From positions 42,323-106,322 of the forward strand of contig JAIQCW010000314.1 of NCBI GenBank assembly GCA_020283715.1: DNA of 64,000 nt, written 5' to 3'. Source of the DNA: Cytauxzoon felis. Taxonomy: Eukaryota > Apicomplexa > Aconoidasida > Piroplasmida > Theileriidae. Within the stretch, counting starts at the first letter, position 1. The number at the start of each line of letters is the position of its first letter. Below, one piece after another: positions 31,601 to 39,373 of this stretch. Made by a program: the position numbers and the translations under genes. The notes beneath the pieces were generated by a model, which was given only the letters and a program-made list of their open reading frames with translations, was not told the origin of the DNA and did not search any database.

Positions 31601-34430
31601 TATTGCCATCTGCCCCTCCATGATAAACGTGGACATATTTGGTATTAGCTGTATTTTTATCACTAGCTAGATCACCTGTAAGGTCAGTAGTATTATTCTT
31701 TTTAATTTTCTTCACTGTAAATCTATCCTTGTTAGGCATATAATGTGTATATCTCTTGAAACCGCTCTTGGGATTATTATCAGTTGTAGAGACTTTAACT
31801 GTATCAGTACTACCGCTTACAGTACTTGTATAATCATTCGTCCGTACAATTTCTATTTCAACTGTAGCAGAACCAGCTGTTGTACCAATTTTCTCAAGAT
31901 CCAATGATGGTGATGGCATCATTTGCATCACTTCGTTCCATGTCCATAAATAGCCAATATAATTTAATATCCTCTATAACCAATATAAAGTAACCTATTC
32001 AATCACAACCACATAAGGTTCTATACCACTTTCAATTCCACAAAGTCAATCACTATATTCTCCATCTTTTACTTACACTCGAGGTCTATCCACTGGGCGT
32101 TTCTTCGTCTTGCAGACAGCTCTTCTACTTACTTCCCCTTCCAGCTCCCGTAGATCGCTTCCAGGTTCCACCTGAGGTTATAAACCTTATTTCGACGAGA
32201 TACATCTACAGTGGAGGAATTCAAATTAATGAGGATAACTCAATGAATATAAATTGGAATGATGTGAGGCTCAGTAAACTCAATACAATCATCAAATTCC
32301 TTTTCAATGAAGTATTAAGATCTGAATTTCATTCAATAGTCATTCCATAATCTTCATGAGTTTCCCTAGGAATTCAGGATTTCCTTCAAATTTTGGAGGT
32401 AAAATGAAGATAATGATTGGACCTCAAGTGGAACCCTCAAATGGAACCCGTAGCTGATCTCAGGGAAGCGAAGGGACAACTAAATAGAGGAGGCTCCACG
32501 CCTAGTGGAACAGACGTGGATTGGAACTCGAGTGGAACGGCGAGTGGAAGGCAAAGATGTAACCTCAGATATGGGTATGGTGTATGTTATAAAATTATGC
32601 ATGTATCACAACTTACTTGTAGTGAGATTGCCCATGGTGTATGGAATTCGGGTCCATTGATTTGTAGTGATTTAAGATTGGTGATTTCTTGTCGATATTG
32701 TGCGATTCTGAAAGCATCATGTTGTGGTAATATAATGATAAGATCATCGATGGATGTTTTATTTAGATCTTTTAATCCTGTAATTTTAACGGCCATACCG
32801 GTGGTTGCATGTAATAATTTATTATTGATATTTAATGGTAAAGATGTATCATAAATTCCGGTAATTTTACCATAAGCAGTACCGGCAATAAAATAATTAC
32901 CTTCAATAATTCTACCAAATTTAATAATAATGGTTAAGATTATACCAAATGATTCTAATTTTTCAATTTCTAATATAAATCCTATACAAATAGGTGATGT
33001 ATATGAAGTGATTAAACAATTTGAACGACGTATAAATGAATCATATAATTTTATATCATCACCACCATATAAATTATTATATTCTATATTATTAATGGGA
33101 AGTTCTATATTATTTATAACATTAAATAATTTATCCTTTAATTTATATATGTCCACACCTTTTAATATATTAATGGAGATTAAATTATCGATCTCATTTT
33201 CAAATGTTCTGCTTAGTACGCCGCTGGTATATAATAAATTGCATTGATATTTCAATTCTGTTTTCATTATATTTATATTACAATAATTTTTATCCATTAT
33301 ATTTATACAAAATATTATAGGTACTTTAAATTTATCTGCTTGTATTATTACATCTCTTGTTTGTAATTCACCACCTTGTGATGATATAATTACTAATGCT
33401 AAATCTGATATACATATTACTCTACCACGTATTACATCGAATAATTCATCACCAGGTGTATCAATCAATGTCATTAATTTATTTTCATCTTTCATTGTAT
33501 ATACTTTAACACTTTGTGTCGTCTTTAAAGGTTCGTCAACTATCTCACGATCTATTGAAGTTTGTATTTATATGAATGAAGTTCCGAGCGAAGTGAGGGA
33601 CGATCTCCCGAACGTAGTGAGGAGAGATATTACGAGCGAAGCGAGGGAGGAAATTGAGAATGTAGAGAGGAGGGACGATTTGCCGAACGGAGTGAAGGAG
33701 GGAATAACCGAAAGTAGTTAGGAGAGATATTACGAGCGAAGCGAGGGAGGAAATTGAGAATGTACTGAGGATATTAGCGTAAAAATGAGGGCTGTGAATG
33801 AGGAAAGGAATGGATTGACTTAGTGATAATTTTCGTGACGAAAGAGTGAATACACTTCAACTTACCCAAGAGTTTTTCAATTAGAGTCGTTTTGCCGTGA
33901 TTTTTATGGCCTAAAACAGCAACGACGGGTATAGCATTCTTATCGGTGATATTCTAGAGTTGATAATTAATATTTTAATAATAAAGATTCAATTACTTGA
34001 GGTAATTTCGGTTCAGGATCGACTTTAACAGGCTGAAAATTAGAAAGTTTACTTGCAAATGCCGCAGTCTCATAAGGGACAATAACATCTCTTTTATTAC
34101 TAAAAATAAAAAGTTATATGATATATATACCATAATATACTAACAATGCTTGATAAGTTCGACCATAATTATCACTCCAAGTATATTTATTCCTAGATAC
34201 AGATACCTTACACATACGAAAACATGATGTATAATTCAAATTTAACATTAATCTAAGCTCCTAAAATATATTAATATAGAAAATAATCAACAAACATGTA
34301 CTGAAATGAATGGTGGTAGTAGAATCTTAGGTGATTTCTGAGATCTACCCTTAGTTAAAGTCTTGCGATAAGCTTTTCTACCAATAGGTAAAAATTGACC
34401 CTTGTATAATAATAATAAACTCTTAAACAT
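25612..34430 (-). CDS. MTIF2: Mitochondrial-type translation initiation factor IF-2, 6 exons
   Basis: Exons 34302-34430, 34145-34260, 33997-34099, 33866-33953, 32617-33551 and 25612-26247 join in phase to 668 aa. Exon 1 has a basic, hydrophobic presequence-like N-terminus. The G domain starts PVVAVLGHKNHGKTTL (P-loop), then LIDTPGDELF and CINIMDKN. Domain II (EGNYFIAGTAYGKITG) follows, and exon 6 carries the C-terminal IF-2 part (PVIPIILRANYVGTFDTILD, GGIGPIIPNDIIQAEIG). IF-2 places initiator tRNA on the ribosome. Two GTPase motifs deviate (DTPGH reads DTPGD; NKxD reads NIMD). Intron 5 (26248-32616, 6.4 kb) hosts an intact Tpr-like gene and fragments. Phase across that intron is exact, which supports a single gene. 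Confidence 0.82.
26345..26625. repeat. R1 copy in mtIF-2 intron 5
   Basis: CACTCGCCGTGGAGG, CACTCCCGGAGATCGTG, GGAATACCTGGAAGCGATC and GAGCTGACGGCAGGATTGG. It ends about 50 bp from the Tpr-like gene 5 stop. Confidence 0.8.
26678..28912 (-). CDS. Intact Tpr-like membrane protein with FAINT-like cassette, nested in mtIF-2 intron (gene 5)
   Basis: 744 aa. N-terminal membrane block TPHRIAMLCANHVVKRFHFP...IHNPMELASL; GDDYGNFELFYWSV; WTWNEVKQM ends this part at about aa 215. The central FAINT-like modules (about aa 220-530) each end in a YYKxG or YYGRG motif. The C-terminal membrane part starts at HWSPILMLSFSLGTIYAFYP and includes TLHFPDGWIGRHV and VQELMESTGFGGG. It has its own upstream motif (28931-28980), so it looks like an independent gene on the same strand as its host. 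Function unknown. Confidence 0.78.
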   Translation of the reverse strand: MGAPEGLGKAAMFLNGFVMLTPHRIAMLCANHVVKRFHFPQCTVPLFIYKIHNPMELASLTSTFLANVVTWVSDAAFGNNEANKKTKDMFKRIISCIAIWIMFLATVVSYFLFISGDDYGNFELFYWSVVSITFANGFSSNFGFAVNWNSTMYGAGIPASSFVTFIVHNTYKYFYNKFFWDDYDYKLVVVQYAFTAFFLALTGALWTWNEVKQMGAGSGSGGGGVEIDIGQAPTANNADGGLYKSGDIEITVTKQTVNKTNVAGGEESTTWRCYKHSSTNRFILKNITHSDVDMTGTGGLTANMRTTFTNVTAVYVYYKIITPEKPMVICIYENSTTKSWYKAGKTASEWNDAGSGFTNKDPSVSTGENAVTDTELNTAVGGSQGFTPSGGPNYTIKLDKRPLSAGVDKKIKYRTKGTDIEVEKNSGDSTVPSGYVAYEHKPNSPINTNVTFKFNGQNVEGISTANISIETSKPFKVYYREEDTQHTKPLLAYFQTNETGAGNKPHKYYGRGTKNFQMEWRLLTEKEANKALSKAELKPYLNMMSRQGTFKELVYFDNKEHWSPILMLSFSLGTIYAFYPTISPYSLIDPERAEKIDLWIAVTCAIPNFVLAVMDTLGDSGHGPGARWENDGSVYRQYYHYVWLIGGVPYLICLYVFFSTLHFPDGWIGRHVKDNLYVVGFFGVTFNTVQELMESTGFGGGDKQSHDGFFGSISQFSVLLMLITCVCTMFSCDGYLKKRHLIWG
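28931..28980 (-). promoter_or_regulatory. Tpr-like upstream motif, gene 5
   Basis: Read on the minus strand: TTTAAATAACGGGGAGAG then GATAATTTGGGGTAAAG, about 20-70 bp before the ATG. Its presence inside an mtIF-2 intron suggests independent expression. Confidence 0.65.
29000..29090. repeat. R1 partial copy
   Basis: CACTCGCGTGGAGCC, TACCTATCTCTAAAGAG and CACTCCCAGAGATCGTGG, directly upstream of gene 5. Confidence 0.75.
29095..30713 (-). pseudogene. Tpr/FAINT fragment B in mtIF-2 intron
   Basis: It begins abruptly mid-module around 30689 (NNVNPED...LKDKYEIKL, matching the middle of gene 1). It runs through FAINT-like modules to 29556, then shifts into a helical Lys/Asp/Thr-rich stretch (29186-29671) like the second-site insert of gene 3. 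Neither membrane end is present. It directly abuts fragment A. Confidence 0.65.
30714..31966 (-). pseudogene. Tpr/FAINT fragment A in mtIF-2 intron
   Basis: It starts at the YLWTWNEVMQMM boundary, so all N-terminal helices are missing. Two or three FAINT-like modules follow (30852-31931). After FKELKNFYDNS the WSPILML helix region is deleted: sequence jumps to a PTYAIAVMDT-like stretch in another frame, continues to a WHYQWYFAISYMLC helix and stops at RTLHFP, where fragment B begins. Confidence 0.65.
32080..32180. repeat. R1 partial copy
   Basis: CACTGGGCGTTTC, CTTGCAGACAGCTCTTC, CTTCCAGCTCCCGTAGATCG and CCACCTGAGGTTATAAACC. It joins the R2 element at 32175. Confidence 0.75.
32175..32415 (-). 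repeat. R2 repeat copy
   Basis: Second repeat family, inverted relative to the copies at 34780, 50233 and 60445. Shared core read here: CTCAATACAATCATCAAATT then CCTTTTCAATGAAGTATT. It encodes the conserved peptide KLNTIIKFLFNEVL. R1 modules flank it on both sides. Confidence 0.7.
32415..32575. repeat. R1 copy
   Basis: GACCTCAAGTGGAAC, TAGCTGATCTCAGGGAAGCG, GCTCCACGCCTAGTGG and ACGGCGAGTGGAAGG, next to the donor of mtIF-2 intron 5. Confidence 0.75.
33575..33790. repeat. GA-rich tandem/direct repeat in mtIF-2 intron 4
   Basis: GAGCGAAGYGAGGGA-type units. A 44-bp segment at 33621-33664 recurs identically at 33721-33764, an exact 100-bp period. Base composition (purine-rich, CpG-containing) is unlike the surrounding intron. 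Confidence 0.85.
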
Positions 34431-34619
34431 CAACTACATTAAAATATAATATTAAAATTTTTAAATAATAGTGAGGTTAACTTCAATAAAATAACATTAG
34501 ACATTACACCCAACTATTAGACATACATTTAAAAATAATCTACCACATATAATAACAACATTACCCTAAATTATATATTACAAACATCTCTTATCTCATA
34601 TATCTGTCCTGATGATCCA

Positions 34620-34785
34620 CTCAAGGTCCAATCCTTATCTCCATATCTACTTTCCACCTGAGGTCTTGCCGTTGCCACTCGCCGTGGTGGCCTTCTCTAT
34701 TTACTTCCCCTTCCAGCTCCCGTAGATCGCTTCCAGGTATTGCACTTGAGGTCTCCACCTGAGGTCCAATTTCACTACTTCATTT
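34620..34785. repeat. R1 copy upstream of R2
   Basis: CCACTCAAGGTCCAATCC, GCCACTCGCCGTGGTGG and CTTCCAGCTCCCGTAGATCG. Downstream of the B-box/PH gene, in the 34431-35147 spacer, which otherwise shows no gene. Confidence 0.75.
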
Positions 34786-35015
34786 TGCCCTCAAAATTTT
34801 AAGGAAATCCTCAATTTCTGGGTAAACTACTGAAGATATCTCAATGGCTATTGAATGAATTTTGAATCTCAATACTTCATTGAAAAGGAATTTGATGATT
34901 CTATTGAGTTGATGAAACCTCGCTTATTCCAATTTATAGTCACCAAGCTATCCTCATTTATGTGAGTTCCTCCACATTATACGTATCTCGACGAGATTAG
35001 GTTTATAACCTCGTG
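34780..35015 (+). repeat. R2 repeat copy
   Basis: CTCAAAATTTTAAGGAAATC, CTTCATTGAAAAGGAATTTG, ATGATTCTATTGAG and ATCTCGACGAGATTAGG. Same orientation as the copies at 50233 and 60445. Confidence 0.7.
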
Positions 35016-35017
35016 TG

Positions 35018-35092
35018 TAACCCGAAAGTGATCTACGGGAACTTGAGGGGGAAGTAAATAGAAGAGGCTGACGGCAGGACGAAGAGAGGTTG
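35018..35092. repeat. R1 partial copy
   Basis: CGAAAGTGATCTACGGGAAC, GGGGAAGTAAATAGAAGAGG and CTGACGGCAGGACGA. It closes the R1-R2-R1 block and ends about 55 bp from the stop codon of the B-box/PH gene. Confidence 0.7.
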
Positions 35093-35147
35093 AGATATTT
35101 CGTGATATGATGATATATAATATATATGATGTAGATTTTGTATGAGA

Positions 35148-38100
35148 TTAGATATTATTATTTTCCTTGTGTTGGAAGAATTCGTGTATAGTTTTCGGTG
35201 AAGATATTTCGGGTGTATATTTGAATTCTGGTAGATTATGTGGTACTTGTAGATTTGGTGTTGGTGTATTATCATTACTAATGATTGATGTTTTATTTTG
35301 TTCAACATTTGGTAAAGAATATCTACCAGCTGATAATGGTTCTTTATAATCATCTTCTTTTTTATTAAAACATTTTTCATATAATAATGATGAATCCTCT
35401 TTAATCTTCTTTAATGATTCACTAACCTCCCTGAAATTTAATGGAATCTCTAAACGCTGTGAATGTAATGGAAATATCGCATCATTCAAATTCTCCATAA
35501 CACCACAATACTCCGTAGGATGATTTATATTCGTATACGGCGCATATGTAGGAAATACATGATCACCTCCACCCGATGTCGTCTTGCCACTCGTCGTTCC
35601 ACCCGAGGTCTTCCACTCGCCGTGGTGGCCTTCTTTATTTAGTTGTCCCTCCGCTTCACGTAGATCAGCTACGGGTACCACCTGAGGTCCAGTACTACTC
35701 TTCATTCCATCTCCACCTTCTTTCGTCTTGCAGACAGCTCTTCTATTTACTTCCCCCTTCGCTTCCCTGAGATCAGCTACGGGATTATCGCCACGATCTC
35801 CGGGAGTGGCTTTACCCTTTAGGGATAGGTAATTGGAAGAGGCTCCACGCCTAGTGGAAGGAGAGTTGGATTGGACTTCATGTGGAGTTGTATGTATATT
35901 ATTATTTAATTTATTTTCGATATGTTTGATTTGTAGTTTACAAGAGTTGTTATTGATATTTTGTAATTTAAGGGTCCATAATAGTGCGATATTTTCAGAT
36001 TCGGATGTAAAGATCCAGAATCTGATATGATTACCTTTTTTTTCAACAATTTCAAAACCAAATGGTGAATTAATTCTTGTTATTTTTGTAGCTTCTATAA
36101 CATCTTCATCATCAAATGATTTAATTGTAACTACTCTTAAATCAATTTTAGATTCTATTTTACTATCATTAGATACAATTAAATAATAATCCATTAATGT
36201 TAATGTCCTTTTACACCATATACGATGTAATGAATCCTTCCTCATAAATACATCTTGTATCAATTCACCATCCATATTAGATAACATACCCATTGTATAC
36301 AAACCACCCCTCATTTTTTTATAACCATTATTATAATTCATTATATCTATATCACCGAAATGTAATCCAAATCTTCTTCCACTTGAGGTCTTCCACTCGC
36401 CGTGGAGGCCTTCTCTATTTAGTTGTCCCTCCGCTTCACGTAGATCAGCTACGGGTTCCACTCGAGGTCCAGTACTAGACTTCATTCCACCTTGTAGTAC
36501 ATGTGACTCATGGGGTTTTTTATCCCCAGAATACCCCATTGCCCCATTTTCTCCACTTGAGGTCCAATCTCTACCTTCACCATCTCCAACCTTATCTTCG
36601 TCTTGCAGACAGCTTTCTCTATTTACTTCCCCCTTCGCTTCCCTGAGATCAGCTGCGGGTACTCCACTTGAGGTTACATCCCTAACTCTACCTCCACTTC
36701 GGCCACGATCTCCGGGAGTGGCTATACCCTTTAGGGATAGGTAATTAGGAGAGCTGTCTGCAAGACGAAGAGAGTTTGATTGGACCTCAAGTGTATGTGC
36801 CCCACGCCTAGTGGGATCAGAGGCTGTAACTTCGGGTGTAGATTCATCTATATAATGATTGATTAATTGATTGGTATGTATGGTATGTGTTTTGATATTA
36901 TTGAATAGATTGTTGATATGATTGAGATTATTATTGAGGTAAATTTCATGATTGAGTAATAGATTGTGGAGATTATTAGGATATAATTGCCAATGTGGTA
37001 TTTCGAGTGTAAGATCATGTAATTCATATTGATGATATAATAATAATTCATAATGTGGTCTAATATTAACAAAAGTATTAAGTAATAGTCCATAATTATT
37101 GATATTATATAAATTCTTTAATTGTATAATTTTATTATTAATATAATTATTATAATGATTAGATAAATTTAGAAATTTATTAAGTATATTAGAACAATAT
37201 AATTCAATATTATTAATTTCATTATATATAATATTATTTTTTAATTTTATTAAATCATATATACGTTGTAATGTATATTTAATAGATCTAATATTATTAT
37301 TAATATTAATATTAATAATATTATAATAATGATCTAATTCAGGTATAATTATAGATAAATTATTATATTTATTTATTAATTTATTTAAACAATCATTAAT
37401 TAATTCTTTAATATTATTTATACCTATATCTATCTCTATTATATTATGATTAATATGTAAATTATTTATACATATTATACATGTTGGTATATAATTACAT
37501 GTTATACATGTATATTTTAATTCATAATTTAAATGTATATTACAATTATTATAATTTGTTATTATTATATCTTTATTTAATGATATTGTTAAATCTAATT
37601 TATTTTTATTTATAATCTTTATATTATTTGTAGTTGTTAATTTATGTAATTTATTTATATTATTATTATGTCTTTTATTTGAACATATAGCACATAGATA
37701 TAATATACATTCATTACATTTTATTGTTGCTAATGATACATAACATTCACCACATAATTTTATATCTTCCATACATGGTGATGCAGATTTTGATAGTTTA
37801 TTCTTATCAGAGGTACCGACCGAGGAGGAGGGTACGACCGAGTCGAAGACGAGGGAGGAAGGAAGAATGGGGTTTGAGGTGGTGGCGGAGGAGGTACCGA
37901 GGACAGAGGAGGTATCGATGTTGGAGGAGGATACTACGGCAGAAGTACCGACGATGGAGGAGGGAGGTACGATGGTCCTGGTTTTCGAGGTATCTACGAC
38001 GTTAGAGGGCCCCATATCCCCCATATTATTAATTTCCCCCATGTTGTTGATATTATTAATATCCCTAGTGTTGTTATTTTCCCCCATTTTGTTAAAATCC

Positions 38101-38660
38101 CCCATATCCCCTACATTCCCCATATTATTAATTTCTCCAGTGTTGTTAACATCATTAATATCCCTAGTGTTGGTAATTTCCCCCATTTCCCCTACATTAT
38201 CTGCATTCCCCATATTGTTAAAAATCCCTACATTATTTGAATCCCCCACCTTGTCAATATCCCCACTTTCTTCAATATTATACCTTTCATACAATTTCCT
38301 AGTACGATTGTCTAACAGTTTTCCAATTGTTTCAATACGTCCATCACATGAAGTATATCCAACATCTTGACATTCATCATATCCATCATTTCTTCCCCCA
38401 CATCCTTCATTTCTTCCTTCATTTCGTCCACTTGGAGTGGGAAGATGTGGGTAGTTATATTCAGGTACGCGTAGATTGATGGGTTCATCAAAAATGTCTA
38501 GTATTTTTGAAAAGGCATCAACAACACCATCAGCTAATTTAGGTATATGTTTACCAGTTTTATTAATATAATCATTTATTATACCAGAATTATCAGAATT
38601 TATAGGATAATCAAAATCTGAACATCTAGATGCTATTCTATTAACCAATGTCTCCAACAT
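35148..38660 (-). CDS. B-box zinc finger plus PH-domain protein with repeat-derived inserts
   Basis: A single 1170-aa frame. Aa 1-300 are low complexity with many NNMG/INNM units. Two B-box-like zinc fingers follow: CGECYVS...CNECILYLCAIC (about aa 300-345) and CNIHLNY...CITC...CIIC (about 365-410). An Asn/Ile-rich helical coiled-coil stretch reaches about aa 600. A PH domain (about 777-905) runs from MLSNMDGELIQDVFMRKDS to ALLWTLKL. Two segments (about 604-765 and 923-1030) are R1 repeat sequence read in frame (ATPGDRG, DLREAKGEVNR, TRRGA). The layout resembles TRIM-type scaffold or ubiquitin-related proteins without a RING; function unknown. The R1 parts have no stops, so they may be translated, but introns were not excluded. 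Confidence 0.65.
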   Translation of the reverse strand: MLETLVNRIASRCSDFDYPINSDNSGIINDYINKTGKHIPKLADGVVDAFSKILDIFDEPINLRVPEYNYPHLPTPSGRNEGRNEGCGGRNDGYDECQDVGYTSCDGRIETIGKLLDNRTRKLYERYNIEESGDIDKVGDSNNVGIFNNMGNADNVGEMGEITNTRDINDVNNTGEINNMGNVGDMGDFNKMGENNNTRDINNINNMGEINNMGDMGPSNVVDTSKTRTIVPPSSIVGTSAVVSSSNIDTSSVLGTSSATTSNPILPSSLVFDSVVPSSSVGTSDKNKLSKSASPCMEDIKLCGECYVSLATIKCNECILYLCAICSNKRHNNNINKLHKLTTTNNIKIINKNKLDLTISLNKDIIITNYNNCNIHLNYELKYTCITCNYIPTCIICINNLHINHNIIEIDIGINNIKELINDCLNKLINKYNNLSIIIPELDHYYNIINININNNIRSIKYTLQRIYDLIKLKNNIIYNEINNIELYCSNILNKFLNLSNHYNNYINNKIIQLKNLYNINNYGLLLNTFVNIRPHYELLLYHQYELHDLTLEIPHWQLYPNNLHNLLLNHEIYLNNNLNHINNLFNNIKTHTIHTNQLINHYIDESTPEVTASDPTRRGAHTLEVQSNSLRLADSSPNYLSLKGIATPGDRGRSGGRVRDVTSSGVPAADLREAKGEVNRESCLQDEDKVGDGEGRDWTSSGENGAMGYSGDKKPHESHVLQGGMKSSTGPRVEPVADLREAEGQLNREGLHGEWKTSSGRRFGLHFGDIDIMNYNNGYKKMRGGLYTMGMLSNMDGELIQDVFMRKDSLHRIWCKRTLTLMDYYLIVSNDSKIESKIDLRVVTIKSFDDEDVIEATKITRINSPFGFEIVEKKGNHIRFWIFTSESENIALLWTLKLQNINNNSCKLQIKHIENKLNNNIHTTPHEVQSNSPSTRRGASSNYLSLKGKATPGDRGDNPVADLREAKGEVNRRAVCKTKEGGDGMKSSTGPQVVPVADLREAEGQLNKEGHHGEWKTSGGTTSGKTTSGGGDHVFPTYAPYTNINHPTEYCGVMENLNDAIFPLHSQRLEIPLNFREVSESLKKIKEDSSLLYEKCFNKKEDDYKEPLSAGRYSLPNVEQNKTSIISNDNTPTPNLQVPHNLPEFKYTPEISSPKTIHEFFQHKENNNI
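35570..35890. repeat. R1 copies within the B-box/PH coding frame (second insert)
   Basis: CACTCGCCGTGGTGG, CTTGCAGACAGCTCTTC, CTTCCCTGAGATCAG, GATCTCCGGGAGTGG and CTCCACGCCTAGTGG, all open in the minus frame of the host protein. Confidence 0.8.
36370..36850. repeat. R1 copies within the B-box/PH coding frame (first insert)
   Basis: Several R1 units in a row (CACTCGCCGTGGAGG, CTTGCAGACAGC, CTTCCCTGAGATCAG, GATCTCCGGGAGTGG, CCCACGCCTAGTGGG), again open in the host frame. Confidence 0.8.
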
Positions 38661-39373
38661 TATTAGACAAGTATATTTTTTAAAATAGGATACTATTCCT
38701 CAATTATTAAACATATATAATACATTTTAAAAGAAAATTATACAAGAATACATACTCTATATTAAAGTCATACAAGTGCACTTTATATCTTCACGTGCGT
38801 GTAGGGTTTATAGACAAGGATAATATCTAGACGATTGATTGAATGAATGAAGTTATAATTGAAGTTATTTATAATTGAATGAATAAGAATTGATGAATAA
38901 GAATTGATTATGCTCTTATAGTACCTTTAGTACATTTACATCTGCTATATACTTCCATAGTACATTTACATCTACACATAACTTCAATCATCTCTATACA
39001 ATTTACAGCTAAATATAATTAAACTAAATTTATATACACATTTAAATTTGTAGGAAAAATTTTTATAAAATTATACGCGTCACCTGTGGTGAAGAGTGTC
39101 AAGAGGCTCCCCAAGTTTTCAGGATATATACATTTGTTGTTATAAAAGATGACTCTTGTATATATCTCTCATCATTAGAAAACGTTTAGTATCCATTGAT
39201 ACTCTCTTGGAACTCTGCGTCTCCCTCTCAAGCTGCAGTAGATTTATAAATTTTAATGATAATTTTATATTTTTTTAAAGTGAAAATTGATGTTTTTTAA
39301 AAAGGCATAAATTGTCCCTTTACCTAATGGTTTTGAATATAAACGTTTAATTTACTGTAGAAGTTTTAATAAA
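38661..39373. other. Divergent intergenic region
   Basis: Spacer between the B-box/PH gene (minus) and the Asn-rich helical gene (plus). AT-rich, with two imperfect local duplications: GAATAAGAATTGAT twice near 38880-38910, and ACATTTACATCT twice near 38930-38975. It probably contains both promoters. No R1 copy is seen. Confidence 0.5.

Noticed and set aside
33575..33790. GA-rich repeat as coding sequence of mtIF-2
   Set aside because: It lies between a good donor after the P-loop and a good acceptor before DREIVDE; reading it would break the G domain.
37724..38370. Arg-rich (PRRRVRPSRRRG) and Ile/Pro/Ser-rich plus-strand frames
   Set aside because: Antisense shadows of low-complexity coding sequence in the B-box/PH gene.
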